From: Shackletoniella antarctica
GTDB lineage: Bacteria > Cyanobacteriota > Cyanobacteriia > Phormidesmidales > Phormidesmidaceae
Direction of reading: 5' to 3'
Assembly (NCBI GenBank): GCA_003241845.1
Contig: QBMN01000032.1
Coordinates: 1 to 32,685 of the forward strand
DNA: 32,685 nucleotides
The translations under genes and the position numbers were made by a program. Position 1 is the first letter of the stretch. Every line of letters begins with the position of its first letter. Shown piece after piece: positions 7,049 through 15,977 of this stretch. The notes under the pieces were generated by a model, which saw only the letters and a list, made by a program, of their open reading frames with translations, had not been told where the DNA came from and did not search any database.

Positions 7049-9274
7049 CTAGCCGTCTTTTTGCAGCACCTCGGCAAACTCCAGCTCCTCAGAGGCCAGC
7101 ACCAAGATCGTTGGCGGCAGCGAGGCGGTGCGCTTTTGCAGATCGAGGTAGTAGTCGGTGAAATTTTCGCCGGGGGTGGCCAGGCCCAAAAACACCAGAT
7201 CGGCGGTCTGAGACGAGGGTTTGAGAATGTCGTCGAAACTGCGATCGCCCGCCACAATCACCCGAGGAATCGCCCCAATGCGCAGGCTTTTGACTATTCC
7301 CTCTAGGTTTTGCTCGGCGGCGGCCTTAGCCTGGTCATTGGGCACCACCAGATTTAAATAGATATCGGCATTGCGCCAGCGATCGCTGGTGCGCAGCAGG
7401 TAGGCCAAAATCAGCATCAGGCCGCCATTGGCCTGGAGACCGCCCCACCAGACATCGATCCGGCGATTGGTGAGCAACCGGCCCTCAAAGGCGGGATAAT
7501 GCTCGGGCTGGCTGCGAAAGATCAGCACATTGCGCCGCGCCTGGTGGCAGGTGGCGATCATCTGGCAGAAGCGATCGCGACTGTTTTCTGCCTCAGTGTC
7601 GCCCAGCAGCACCGTGTTGGGCACCAGCGGGCCAATGCCGTAGGCATCCACCAGCTTTTCCATGCCGCTAAAGGGGTCGGGGGCCGTGACCAGCCGCACA
7701 AAGGCGGCAATGCCCTGGCGCTCAAGGTAGTCCTTGATCGTAGACTCCAGGGCGTCTTGCTGACTGCCGCTGCGCGCCCCTGGGGGCAGTACGCTAGATA
7801 GCGTGATCAGACCTCGGTTGTGGGTCAAATCAACGGCCAAATCGGCGAGGTGGGGCCGCTTGGTCGGCGCGCCAGAAAACACCAGCAGGTGAGGCCGCCA
7901 GTTTTTGGCGTCGGGGGTGGTCTGCATTTGAAACAGGCCGGTGCGCACCAGGGTCATCCACAGACCGTTGCGCAGGTCGCCCCAGGCCCCCTCCATCTCT
8001 CGCCGTTGCAGCCAGAGAAAAATGCCCAGTACGATCACAGCGGCCATCACCGTCGCCACCGCGTTGATCAAAAACATCACCACCAGACAGCCCACCGCCC
8101 CCAGCAGCGACAGGCTCCAGTGCACCTTAAACGTGGGCCGAAAGGACGGGCTCTGCAAAAACGTCTCCAGCCCCGCCGAGACATTCAGCACCAGATAGGT
8201 GGTCAAAAAGAACATGGTCAAGATCGGCGCAATCAGGTTCAGATCGCCAATACCGACCGCCGCTAGGGCAATGCCCAGGGTAAACCACGTACCCATGCGC
8301 GGTTCATCCATCGGGCCATGGCCCCGGCCCAGCCACCGCAGCCGACTGGGCAAAATACCGTCGCGGGCCAGGGCCTGCAACACCCGAGGGGCACCCAAAA
8401 TGCTGCCGATCGCGCTCGACAGCGTCGCCCCCCACACCCCCAGCAAAATCGCGTCGCCCCACAGCGCCATACGCCGCATCACCAGCGGTTCGGCAATCAG
8501 CGTCGCCGGGTCAGCCCACCGCACCAGTAGAAAGGGGATCAGCATGTAGATGACGTAGCCCACGGCGGTTGCCGCTAGGGTGCCCCTGGGAATCGCCCGC
8601 TGGGGTTCTTTCAGGTCGCCCGACATATTGACCCCGGCCATAATGCCCGTCACCGCCGGAAAAAACACCGCCAGCACCGCCCAAAACCCCACCGATCCCG
8701 GAGCCTCTGTCGCGGACAGCACCGTCGGCTCCACCCCCTGGCCCAGCAGCAGCGACCCCAGCGACAGCAAAATCGCCGCCATGATGAAATACTGGGCTTT
8801 AATGGCAATATCCGCCGATTTCAGCGCCAAAATAGCCACCAAAATCGTGGTGATCAGCGCCACCAGGGTCTGAGACAGCGCCGGGAACACCTGCACCAGA
8901 CTTTCGGCAAAACCAATGGTGTAGAGCGCCACCGAAAACGCCTGGGCCAAATACAGCGGAATGCCCACCGCCCCGCCGGTTTCAATGCCCAGGGAGCGGC
9001 TGATCATGTAGTAGGCCCCACCGGCCCGCACCACCTGGTCGGTGGCAATGGCTGAGATCGACAGCCCGGTCAGCAGCGTGATCGCGGTGGAAATGGTGAC
9101 AATCAGCAGGGTTTGCCACAGGCCCACATGGCCCACCACCCAGCCAAAGCGTAGGTACATGATCACCCCCAAAATCGTCAACATCGAGGGGGTAAACACG
9201 CCGCCAAAGGTGCCCAAGCCCTGGGATTCAGTACCTTGGGAGACAATTACGCTGCTGTCGGGCGATTTAGACAT
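7049..9274 (-). CDS. SLC12-family cation:chloride cotransporter-like permease
   Basis: This membrane transporter of the APC superfamily most resembles the cation:chloride cotransporters (Na-K-Cl type). The opening GGVFTPSMLTILGVIMYLRFGWVVGHVGL corresponds to the family's first transmembrane helix. About twelve hydrophobic segments span residues 30-430, and residues from about 440 to 741 form a large soluble domain, as in family members. Coupled ions cannot be read from sequence alone. The ATG is preceded by AGGA with 7-nt spacing. It stands alone between the cyanate module and the nitrilase cluster. The reading frame continues after its TAG stop as an acidic stretch (6779-7012). Confidence 0.87.
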   Translation of the reverse strand: MSKSPDSSVIVSQGTESQGLGTFGGVFTPSMLTILGVIMYLRFGWVVGHVGLWQTLLIVTISTAITLLTGLSISAIATDQVVRAGGAYYMISRSLGIETGGAVGIPLYLAQAFSVALYTIGFAESLVQVFPALSQTLVALITTILVAILALKSADIAIKAQYFIMAAILLSLGSLLLGQGVEPTVLSATEAPGSVGFWAVLAVFFPAVTGIMAGVNMSGDLKEPQRAIPRGTLAATAVGYVIYMLIPFLLVRWADPATLIAEPLVMRRMALWGDAILLGVWGATLSSAIGSILGAPRVLQALARDGILPSRLRWLGRGHGPMDEPRMGTWFTLGIALAAVGIGDLNLIAPILTMFFLTTYLVLNVSAGLETFLQSPSFRPTFKVHWSLSLLGAVGCLVVMFLINAVATVMAAVIVLGIFLWLQRREMEGAWGDLRNGLWMTLVRTGLFQMQTTPDAKNWRPHLLVFSGAPTKRPHLADLAVDLTHNRGLITLSSVLPPGARSGSQQDALESTIKDYLERQGIAAFVRLVTAPDPFSGMEKLVDAYGIGPLVPNTVLLGDTEAENSRDRFCQMIATCHQARRNVLIFRSQPEHYPAFEGRLLTNRRIDVWWGGLQANGGLMLILAYLLRTSDRWRNADIYLNLVVPNDQAKAAAEQNLEGIVKSLRIGAIPRVIVAGDRSFDDILKPSSQTADLVFLGLATPGENFTDYYLDLQKRTASLPPTILVLASEELEFAEVLQKDG

Positions 9275-9439
9275 GGGGTATTCCTAAGCAGTTAGGGGTA
9301 CAATCCGCCACCAGATCGGCGCGGGATATCTAGATAGAATCTGATCGCTGCGCTGGCTTGGATTCAGGGTGGGGCCGTTGCCCATGGGGGTTCAGCCTGC
9401 CCCGGTAGGATTTTAGCCTCGATGAGAGAGGGGCGTAGG

Positions 9440-10660
9440 CTATTTCTTTGAAGCTGCGAAGTTTGCAGGGTTGCGCCCATGGGTTCTGAGCAGGCGTCGA
9501 TAGTGCTGGAGGTGCAGCTCAGCTGAGCGAGACCAGGCGTACTGGGGCAAAACTGCGCGGCTTTGCTCGACTAGCCCCTGGGCGATCGCCGCCTCTAGCA
9601 CCGCTAGCATGGCCTGGGCGATCGCCTCCACCGACCTCGGCTCCACCAGCAGCGCCTGGTCAGGGCTGAGAAACTCGGTAAAGGGCGGCTGGTCGGCGGT
9701 GATGACAGGGAGACCCGATGCGATCGCCTCTAGCACCACCAGCCCCCAGCCCTCTTTGGTAGAAGGGAAGCAAAATGCATCGGCGACGCGATATAGCGCG
9801 GGCAAATCGTCATCGGGGATCACCCCTGGCAGCAGGACAGATTTGCCCATCATTGGCCCGTGCTGTTGCTCTAGCTCTTTCGCCAGCGCCAAGAATTCCT
9901 GGCGATAGGGTTCGTAGTCAAACAGGGTGGCCCCGCCTGCGATCACCAGCTGCGCCTGGGGCTGGTGGGTCAGCACCTGGGCGAAGGCTGCTAACAGGCG
10001 GATAGAATTCTTGCGTGGTTCAATGCCGCCCACGGTGAGAAAGATGGGGGAACCTGTGAGGCCGTAGCGGGCTTTGAGGGCATCTTCTTGACCTGATGGG
10101 GTGGGCGAAAAGCGCTTAAGATCCACGCCGTTGATTACTCTGGGGGCAGCGATGCCGTACTCGTCGCGGAGGGCCGCCTGCCAGCGATCGCTCACGCACA
10201 GACACAAATCTGGGTGGCGAATCGACTGATCTTGGCACTGCCGCAGGTAGATGCTGGCGTAGTCTTCGATGTGGTGGACGGTTCTGACCACGTTGGCCAC
10301 TCGCCCCGCCTGCCTGAGCTGCCCTAGAGCGTTGGCCCCAATGCAGTCTTGGGCGTGGTAAATGTCGCAATTTTCTGCGGGGTGGGCCAAAAAGTAATCG
10401 ACAAATTCTTGAATGCGCTGGCGAATTAGCGCGTCAGTGGCCTGGTCGGGGGCAAGCCCGGTGGGCGGCGGCTGGGCGGGCACCAGCTGCACCCTGGCCG
10501 GAATCGCTCGATCAAAGCCCTGGCCGTCTTTGTCAAGGGCATAAACGCAGACCTGATGCCCCAATTCTGTCAGCGCCGTCGCCAGCTCCAGCGTGTGCAC
10601 TACGCTGCCCCGCAGCTTGGTAGCGTAGGTCAGCAGAGCCACATTTAGGGCAGGGGCCAT
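9440..10660 (-). CDS. MSMEG_0565-type glycosyltransferase (GT4 family)
   Basis: This 406-residue GT-B glycosyltransferase has an N-terminal acceptor domain (ALLTYATKLRGSVVHTLELATALTELGH) and a C-terminal nucleotide-sugar domain with VGGIEPRKNSIRLL and the E-x7-E motif in EGWGLVVLEA. MSMEG_0565-type enzymes are regular members of Nit1 clusters, and position at the end of this cluster supports that subfamily. Donor and acceptor are unknown. Its start overlaps the stop of the preceding Uma2 gene as TAATG, indicating translational coupling and the same operon. It is the last gene of the minus-strand cluster. Confidence 0.85.
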   Translation of the reverse strand: MAPALNVALLTYATKLRGSVVHTLELATALTELGHQVCVYALDKDGQGFDRAIPARVQLVPAQPPPTGLAPDQATDALIRQRIQEFVDYFLAHPAENCDIYHAQDCIGANALGQLRQAGRVANVVRTVHHIEDYASIYLRQCQDQSIRHPDLCLCVSDRWQAALRDEYGIAAPRVINGVDLKRFSPTPSGQEDALKARYGLTGSPIFLTVGGIEPRKNSIRLLAAFAQVLTHQPQAQLVIAGGATLFDYEPYRQEFLALAKELEQQHGPMMGKSVLLPGVIPDDDLPALYRVADAFCFPSTKEGWGLVVLEAIASGLPVITADQPPFTEFLSPDQALLVEPRSVEAIAQAMLAVLEAAIAQGLVEQSRAVLPQYAWSRSAELHLQHYRRLLRTHGRNPANFAASKK

Positions 10661-11214
10661 TAGAGAATTAACCAGCTGAAGATATCAGCGGCAGTGAGCG
10701 ATAGATCAAGGCCTTCAATGACGGGCAGCCGCGCCGCGCCTTCGAAAAACTGTACTCTTTGGTCGGGCCAGACAATCAGCACGGTCTCCTCGGCGGGGTC
10801 AATTAGCCAGCCTAGTTCAGTACCATGCTGGGCACAGTGGAGCAGATTGCTGAGCACTCGAGACTGGCTTTGGTCGGGCGACAAGATCTCGATCGACCAG
10901 TCGGGGGGAAGGTTAAACCGATTGACAATTCGCCCAGACGGCTGGCGAGGAATGCGATGCCAGCGAAAGACCGCTACATCAGGAACCACCGATTGATTGC
11001 CAAAGGTACAGCGCAGTTCTGGAAACGCCACTGCCACAGCGGCTTCTCTAGCCTGCTGATTGACGGTTTCGCAAAGCTGGCCTTGTAATAGGCTGTGTTC
11101 TCCCTGGGGCAGGGGCTTTTGAATAACTTTGCCGTTGATAAATTCTGCGGCGGGTTTGGTCTCAGGGAGGTCTAAAAACTCGTTAAGGGTGAGTAGTTGG
11201 GTGGCAATAGTCAT
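10660..11214 (-). CDS. Uma2-family protein (PD-(D/E)XK nuclease fold)
   Basis: Uma2 proteins are very numerous in cyanobacteria, and their in vivo function is unclear. This 184-residue copy carries the family core: E24 (AAEFINGK), P78-D79 (SVVPDVAV) and E109 (WSIEILSPDQS), the positions expected for a PD-(D/E)XK metal site, followed by GTELGWLIDP. It sits inside the Nit1-type cluster, 48 bp after the AIR-synthase-related gene, and its stop overlaps the glycosyltransferase start. I know of no established role for Uma2 in nitrilase clusters, so it may be a passenger insertion. A second Uma2 gene lies at 26429-27004. Confidence 0.87.
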   Translation of the reverse strand: MTIATQLLTLNEFLDLPETKPAAEFINGKVIQKPLPQGEHSLLQGQLCETVNQQAREAAVAVAFPELRCTFGNQSVVPDVAVFRWHRIPRQPSGRIVNRFNLPPDWSIEILSPDQSQSRVLSNLLHCAQHGTELGWLIDPAEETVLIVWPDQRVQFFEGAARLPVIEGLDLSLTAADIFSWLIL

Positions 11215-11262
11215 CGGCAGCGCCCTCTCAACAAACAGAACCAGCGATCCTCTCTCTCTAGC

Positions 11263-12279
11263 TTATGCAGATTGTGAGTCATTGGGTTGCCTAGGCTGGT
11301 CGCCGCCCCTAAACCCGGTGAGGGATTCGGTGGCGAAGTCCCAAAAGCAGAGGGCGGCATGGCTGAGCTGGAGGGTAAGGGTTTGGCCCTCGGTGATGTT
11401 GCCCACGGGGTGGCACCACAGCCCTCGATTGTGAAACTGGGGCTGAATTTGGGCCACGGCCTCGGGCCGCACGCTGAGCAGGTAGCCGTAGCTGGGGAAG
11501 CTGAGCAGCCAGGGCAGCAGTTCCACGCCGGGCGGGGGGGCGATCGCACCTAGATCCAGCACCGCCCCGCAGCCAGAGGTCTCTATCAGCATCAGCGTTG
11601 TGCCGACAATGCCGCCCATGCTGATGTCTTTGCCGGTGTCGCAGAGGCCCGCCTCGGCGAGCTGGGGCAGCAGTTCTAGGTTGGTGCGGAGGCGATCGCC
11701 ATCCGCCTCCGTCGCCGCATTCCAAAACGGGTACTGGGGGTGCATTTTCCCTGCCATATCGGTGACGTGCAGCAGCACATCCCCCGGCTGAGCGCTGAAG
11801 CTGGTGATCAGCCGGTTGGCCCGGCCCAAAATGGCCACCGACAGCGCCGCGTAGGGGCTGTGGCAGCTGGTGTGCCCCCCCACAATCGGCACGTTGAAGG
11901 CTTGGGAGGCGGCGACCATGCCCTGCCACAGGGGATCAACCAATTCTGGCGACTGGCTCCAGATCGTGTCTACAACTGCGATCGGGCGGCCTCCCATGGC
12001 GTAGATGTCGCTGACGTTGACCATCACGGCGCACCACCCGGCAAACCAGGGGTCGGTGTCCACTAGGGTGGGCCACATGCCCTCGGCGGCCAGCAGCAGG
12101 TAGCCGTCGCCGTCGGGGATGGCGGCGCAGTCATCCCCCAGCAGAATCGGTTCTTGGCTGGCCGACCGGACGTGGGCACCGAGGCGATCCGCCGCTGTTT
12201 GAATGTCTTGCTTGTGGAGAATGCCGAGCGATCGCCGCAGCTCGGCGGCCAGTTCCCGCAGCCTTAGCTCGTCGGTCAT
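11263..12279 (-). CDS. Sll0787-type AIR synthase-related protein
   Basis: This 338-residue protein belongs to the PurM/ThiL/SelD-like ATP-binding superfamily, subfamily Sll0787. The phosphate/metal-binding stretch GDDCAAI begins at residue 48. VMVNVSDIYAMGGRPIAVVDTIW is the typical dimer-core segment, and CDTGKDISMGGIVGT resembles the late ATP-binding motif. Relatives phosphorylate or cyclise small substrates with ATP, but the substrate of the Sll0787 group is unknown. It begins 7 bp after the GNAT gene stop, so the two are tightly linked. In some organisms Nit1 cluster genes of this group occur next to or fused with the GNAT. Confidence 0.88.
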   Translation of the reverse strand: MTDELRLRELAAELRRSLGILHKQDIQTAADRLGAHVRSASQEPILLGDDCAAIPDGDGYLLLAAEGMWPTLVDTDPWFAGWCAVMVNVSDIYAMGGRPIAVVDTIWSQSPELVDPLWQGMVAASQAFNVPIVGGHTSCHSPYAALSVAILGRANRLITSFSAQPGDVLLHVTDMAGKMHPQYPFWNAATEADGDRLRTNLELLPQLAEAGLCDTGKDISMGGIVGTTLMLIETSGCGAVLDLGAIAPPPGVELLPWLLSFPSYGYLLSVRPEAVAQIQPQFHNRGLWCHPVGNITEGQTLTLQLSHAALCFWDFATESLTGFRGGDQPRQPNDSQSA

Positions 12280-12286
12280 AGCGGCA

Positions 12287-12805
12287 TCACGACACCTGCT
12301 GCACCGACCAGGGCAGTTTTGGCCTCCCCTCGTCGCTTGGGGGATAGTGGGCCAGGTCAGCTTCCATCAGGTGGTGGGTGCGATCGCACAGCACCATTTC
12401 CTCCAGCGAGTCCCATTGGAGGCGCTGGAAGAAGCGCACGTTTTGCGCTTGCACGGTGGCAAGAAAGCGATCGCAGCCCCAGGTATTGGCCGTGGTCACG
12501 GCTTTGTGAATTAGCCCCTTGCCGATGCGCCCCACCCGGCGATAGTCGGGGTGTACCCCCAGCCGCCCGCCGTACCAAAGCCGAGACGACTTTTCGTAGA
12601 TCCGCACCACGCCCACCACGCGGTTCTCTGGAGGTGCTTCGTGGTCTGTGGCGACAATGGGGTAGGCGACGCCATCCAGATTATCCGCATCGTCATGGTC
12701 AAATAGCCCCTGTTCTTCGCAGAAAATGGCCTGGCGCAGGGCAAAGTAGCCCTCTAGGTCGAGGGGAGTTTTAGCGAGTTCAAAACTATAGCGGTGGAGT
12801 GCCAT
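12287..12805 (-). CDS. MSMEG_0567/Sll0786-type GNAT N-acetyltransferase
   Basis: This 172-residue GCN5-related acyltransferase of the Nit1 cluster type has an acetyl-CoA pyrophosphate-binding segment RLGVHPDYRRVGRIGKGLI (81-99), which fits the R-x-x-G-x-G/A pattern. The N-terminal FALRQAIFCEEQGLF is characteristic of the nitrogen-starvation subgroup. The acyl acceptor is not known. It lies 6 bp after the radical SAM gene and 7 bp before the AIR-synthase-related gene, so all three are surely co-transcribed. Confidence 0.9.
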   Translation of the reverse strand: MALHRYSFELAKTPLDLEGYFALRQAIFCEEQGLFDHDDADNLDGVAYPIVATDHEAPPENRVVGVVRIYEKSSRLWYGGRLGVHPDYRRVGRIGKGLIHKAVTTANTWGCDRFLATVQAQNVRFFQRLQWDSLEEMVLCDRTHHLMEADLAHYPPSDEGRPKLPWSVQQVS

Positions 12806-12811
12806 GGTCGT

Positions 12812-13900
12812 TTAACTCTCAAACGTAGACAGGGCCGAGCACGCGCCGCACTTGGCGCAGCCCGCTTTCATATCCGCCGAGGCCATGCCCGACTGCTTTA
12901 GCAGCGCCCCCACCCGCTGGTAGAGGGCAAACATAAACTCGCTGCTGGGAGCAGGATGATTTGACAACGGTGTCTCGCCAATGGGCACAAAGGGCACCAC
13001 GAAGGGGTAGACGCCCAGGTTGATCAGGCGATCGCTCGCCTCCACTAGAGTTTCTAAGCTGTCGCCTAGGCCCGCCAGCAGGTAGGTGCTCACCTGACCC
13101 CAGCCAAACACCTGCACCGCCGCCGCAAAGGCTTGGTAGTAAGCCGTCAGCGGTACCTCAGCCTTGCCGGGCATAATTTTGGCCCGCACTTCAGGGTCTA
13201 CCGCCTCCAGGTGCATGCCCAGGCTGTCAATGCCCGCCGCCTTCATGCGCCCAAACCAGGTGAAATCATCCGGCGGTTCGCACTGGGTCTGAATGGGCAG
13301 GTCTGGCACCCGCTGGCGAATGGCGGCGGCGCATTCGGTCAGGTAGGCGGCACCGCGATCGCTCGAATTTGGCGTGCCCGTGGTCATAATCATGTTCGTC
13401 ACCCCATCGAGCCGCACGGCAGCTTCGGCCACCTCCGCGAGCTGCGCCGGGGTTTTGCGGGCAATGGTGCGCCCGGCATCCAGAGATTTCTCAATGGCGC
13501 AAAATTGGCAGGCGGTGGCGGGGTCGCGGTAGCGCATACAGGTCTGCTGCACCGTGGTGGCCAGCACATCGCGCCCGTGCAGCAGAGCAATTTTTGAGTA
13601 GGGAATGCCGTCGGCGGTGGTGAGGCCGTAGAACTTGGGCGGGTTGGGCAGGTCGATGGGGGTGATGGCCTCCCCCGATGCTTCTAGATGCAGCGGGCTA
13701 GCTTCCGTAGCCCTGATGGTGTAGGGAGAGCGGGCAGCGCTATCGGTGTAGACCGGCACCATGACCGTGGTGCCGTCGATGGTGATGGCGCGGTGGTCAG
13801 AGGGGCCTGCGCCGCCCCGCCGTCCTGCGGCCCCTGGGGTCGAGTCTACCAGCCGCAGCCCGTGGGTTTGTAGCTCAGTAATTAGCCGCTGTTTGTTCAT
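12812..13900 (-). CDS. MSMEG_0568-type radical SAM protein
   Basis: This is a probable radical S-adenosylmethionine enzyme of the Nit1 cluster, with unknown reaction. Instead of the usual C-x3-C-x2-C, its cysteines are C121-x9-C131-x2-C134 (TCMRYRDPATACQFCAIEKS), as I recall for this subfamily. A C-terminal C348-x2-C351-x2-C354 set (GCAKCGACSAL) could bind an additional cluster. The middle resembles lipoate/biotin synthase-like barrels (MIMTTGTPNSSDRG; LGMHLEAVDPEV). I chose the ATG at 13900 because family proteins start near MNKQRLITELQ. An in-frame TTG at 13921 with CAGG 6 nt upstream would add seven residues. The gene follows the nitrilase after a 147-bp gap with repeats. Confidence 0.9.
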   Translation of the reverse strand: MNKQRLITELQTHGLRLVDSTPGAAGRRGGAGPSDHRAITIDGTTVMVPVYTDSAARSPYTIRATEASPLHLEASGEAITPIDLPNPPKFYGLTTADGIPYSKIALLHGRDVLATTVQQTCMRYRDPATACQFCAIEKSLDAGRTIARKTPAQLAEVAEAAVRLDGVTNMIMTTGTPNSSDRGAAYLTECAAAIRQRVPDLPIQTQCEPPDDFTWFGRMKAAGIDSLGMHLEAVDPEVRAKIMPGKAEVPLTAYYQAFAAAVQVFGWGQVSTYLLAGLGDSLETLVEASDRLINLGVYPFVVPFVPIGETPLSNHPAPSSEFMFALYQRVGALLKQSGMASADMKAGCAKCGACSALSTFES

Positions 13901-13990
13901 GGCCTGCCGTTCAATACCCAATAAAAACCTGCGTCAATCAGCGCCACCCCTGACGAGCGACCCTTTTACAAAAAAAAATTTGACTTTGAA

Positions 13991-14057
13991 AGAAACCCGG
14001 TTTCTAACTCGCTGCTTGGCAACCCGATGAACTGGGTGACCAAGAAACCGGGTTTTT
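13991..14057. repeat. Paired AGAAACCCGGTTTCT palindromes
   Basis: AGAAACCCGGTTTCT (13991-14005) is palindromic, and a near-copy with CCGGG (about 14043-14057) follows 37 bp later. The two can also pair with each other. A similar pair occurs at 29743-29806. This pair lies between the nitrilase and radical SAM genes of one operon and may weaken or stabilise the transcript there. Confidence 0.6.
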
Positions 14058-14068
14058 GAACCTACACC

Positions 14069-15106
14069 CTAGGTTGCGGGAAGCTCTACTCCGCTGGGAA
14101 AGGGGCTAACGGACTCTGCCTCCACAAGGGAAGCCTGTACTGCCCCATCGGCCAGGGGAGAAACCTCTCTGGCGGCGGGCGTTTCTACCACCGACCAGGG
14201 TTCGGCGTTCACCTTGAGGCGCAGCAGGTCGGGGCGGGCGTAGTGGCCCACCGAGTCCATCATCCGTTTGCGCTTAGTGATTAAAGAGAAGTCGAGATCG
14301 GCGATCGCCAACCCTTCCCCCTCAGTAATCGGCTCGGTCAGCGGCACCCCCTCCGGGCTGATGATGGCGGTGTAGCACCCCCCCGACAGCACCCGATGCA
14401 GATTCTCATCGGGGGTAATTTGCTGCCTTTGCTCTGGGGTCAGCCAGCCCGTGGCGTTGACCACAAAGCAGCCCGACTCCAGCGCGTGGTGGCGCATGGT
14501 GACCTCCATTTGGTCGCCAAAGATCTGCCCCACCATCGACCCCGGAAACTGACCGCAGTGGATCTGCTCGTGCTGGGTCATCAGCGCGTAGCGGGCGAGA
14601 GGGTTGTAATGCTCCCAGCAGGCCAGAGCGCCCACACGCCCCGCCGCCGTTTCCACCACCTTTAACCCAGCCCCATCGCCCTGGCCCCACACCATGCGCT
14701 CGTGGTAGGTGGGGGTAATCTTGCGCCGTTTGAGCACCAGGGTGCCGTCGGCGTCAAAGATCAGCTGGGTGTTGTAGAGGGAACCGGCCTCGCGCTCGTT
14801 GACTCCCAGCACCACCACCATGCCGTAGGACCTCGCCGCTCGGCTCACCGCATCGGTCACCGGCCCCGGCACTACCACCGCCTCTTCGTAGAGCCGCAGG
14901 TGCTCTTTACCCATGAGCACGGGCGGCTGCACAAAGGAAAAGTAGGGGTAGTAGGGAATGAACGTCTCTGGAAAGACAATGAGTTGGACGCCAGATTGGG
15001 CGGCCTGGGCGATGGTTTCTAGCACCTTTTCGGTGGTGCCTTCGCGGCTAAAGAGCACCGGGCTGACTTGCACGGCGGCAGCGCGAACGGTTTTGGTGTA
15101 ATCCAT
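14069..15106 (-). CDS. Nit6803-type nitrilase
   Basis: This carbon-nitrogen hydrolase converts nitriles to carboxylic acid plus ammonia. The catalytic triad is E47 ([11 protein letters not shown]), K129 ([20 protein letters not shown]) and C163 ([11 protein letters not shown]). These equal E53, K135 and C169 of the characterised Synechocystis Nit6803 shifted by six. At 345 residues it is full length. Nit6803-type enzymes form helical oligomers and act on aromatic and aliphatic nitriles, but the native substrate is uncertain. Nit1C clusters containing this enzyme have been linked to growth on cyanide as nitrogen source. It follows the Sll0783-like gene after a 95-bp gap carrying repeats, in the same NtcA-type operon. 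Confidence 0.94.
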   Translation of the reverse strand: MDYTKTVRAAAVQVSPVLFSREGTTEKVLETIAQAAQSGVQLIVFPETFIPYYPYFSFVQPPVLMGKEHLRLYEEAVVVPGPVTDAVSRAARSYGMVVVLGVNEREAGSLYNTQLIFDADGTLVLKRRKITPTYHERMVWGQGDGAGLKVVETAAGRVGALACWEHYNPLARYALMTQHEQIHCGQFPGSMVGQIFGDQMEVTMRHHALESGCFVVNATGWLTPEQRQQITPDENLHRVLSGGCYTAIISPEGVPLTEPITEGEGLAIADLDFSLITKRKRMMDSVGHYARPDLLRLKVNAEPWSVVETPAAREVSPLADGAVQASLVEAESVSPFPSGVELPAT

Positions 15107-15136
15107 GGGCTTTGTGGGTGGCAGGCGGAGGGGAAT

Positions 15137-15188
15137 GGTGGGCAGTGCCCACCCTACGGGGCTGTTCCCCTCTCCCTAGGGAGAGGGG
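15137..15188. repeat. Composite palindromic repeat inside the nitrilase operon
   Basis: GGTGGGCAGTGCCCACC (15137-15153) is followed by a palindrome with arms CCCCTCTCCCT and AGGGAGAGGGG (15167-15188). The same pair of modules occurs at 4992-5092. It fills most of the 95-bp gap between the Sll0783-like gene and the nitrilase gene, so a strong hairpin pair would form in the operon mRNA. Confidence 0.65.
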
Positions 15189-15201
15189 CCGAAGGTGAGG
15201 G

Positions 15202-15684
15202 CTACATCGTCCAGGTGTCGAGAATGAAGGCCCCTTCTTTGCGGTGCATGAGCACAATATCAAGCACGTCGAGGGGGCTAATGGGGCGAATGCCGGGGAT
15301 AAGGGAAGGCTCGCCGTGGCCATAGAGCGCCTGGAGGGCAAAGCGACAGGCGTAAATCTTGCAGCCCATCTCTAGCAGCTTGACGACCTGGTTATTCATC
15401 GCCAAGTGACCAGGGAAAGCCTCGTCGCCCAGTTTGGGGAAGCCCCGCTGCACGCCCAGGGTGACGCCAGGGCCGTAGAGCAGCACCGAGGTCTCAAAGC
15501 CCTTGCGAATCAGGCGGGTAGCTTGCAGCAGGTTCACAAGACCAATGGAGCCTTCAAAGGCCACAGTGTGAAAGGTGACGAGGGCTTTTTCGCCCGGCTC
15601 GGCCTGCACATCGGGAAATACTTTTTCTTCGTAATCAACCAGAAAATCTCCAGCCTGGTGGGCTGGCGTAGTTACTTCGGGCAT
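15202..15684 (-). CDS. MSMEG_0572/Sll0783-type nitrogen-starvation response protein
   Basis: This 160-residue protein resembles Synechocystis Sll0783, which is strongly induced by nitrogen starvation and needed for normal polyhydroxybutyrate accumulation. The molecular activity is unknown. The sequence ([66 protein letters not shown]) suggests a DsrE/DsrF-like fold with conserved cysteines near residue 110. The ATG follows a strong GAGGAG with 9-nt spacing. It is the first gene of the minus-strand cluster, transcribed from a promoter with a perfect NtcA site (15744-15785). Confidence 0.91.
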   Translation of the reverse strand: MPEVTTPAHQAGDFLVDYEEKVFPDVQAEPGEKALVTFHTVAFEGSIGLVNLLQATRLIRKGFETSVLLYGPGVTLGVQRGFPKLGDEAFPGHLAMNNQVVKLLEMGCKIYACRFALQALYGHGEPSLIPGIRPISPLDVLDIVLMHRKEGAFILDTWTM

Positions 15685-15743
15685 GAATTTTAGCTCCTCG
15701 CAAAATTGCTGGCAGCGCTGGATATCTGGCTGCTTATTTCAGC

Positions 15744-15785
15744 ACCTTAGGGGCGATCTTTTAGAGTTCTCGTATCAGCAACTAC
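15744..15785 (-). promoter_or_regulatory. NtcA-activated promoter for the minus-strand nitrilase operon
   Basis: The palindrome GTATCAGCAACTAC (15772-15785) matches GTAN8TAC. Exactly 22 nt away toward the minus-strand gene is TAAGGT (15749 down to 15744), matching TAN3T. This is the standard layout of NtcA-activated promoters, where NtcA replaces the -35 box. The start of transcription should fall near 15737, giving a leader of about 50 nt before the ATG at 15684. Confidence 0.82.
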
Positions 15786-15977
15786 AAACGTTAGAGGTCT
15801 GCCCTAATCAACAGGGGTAGGGGCGGGCCAGCGCTCTTAAACTCTCTAGCCAACGAGTACCCCTGTCGAAAGTGATAGGGGGTAGCGCCCAATTAACCCC
15901 GATCGCATCGGCAAGAGAGCAACAACAGCGCAATCACAGCCCCCCTCCCTCCCACTAGCGCTAGATCAAGGCTTTCG

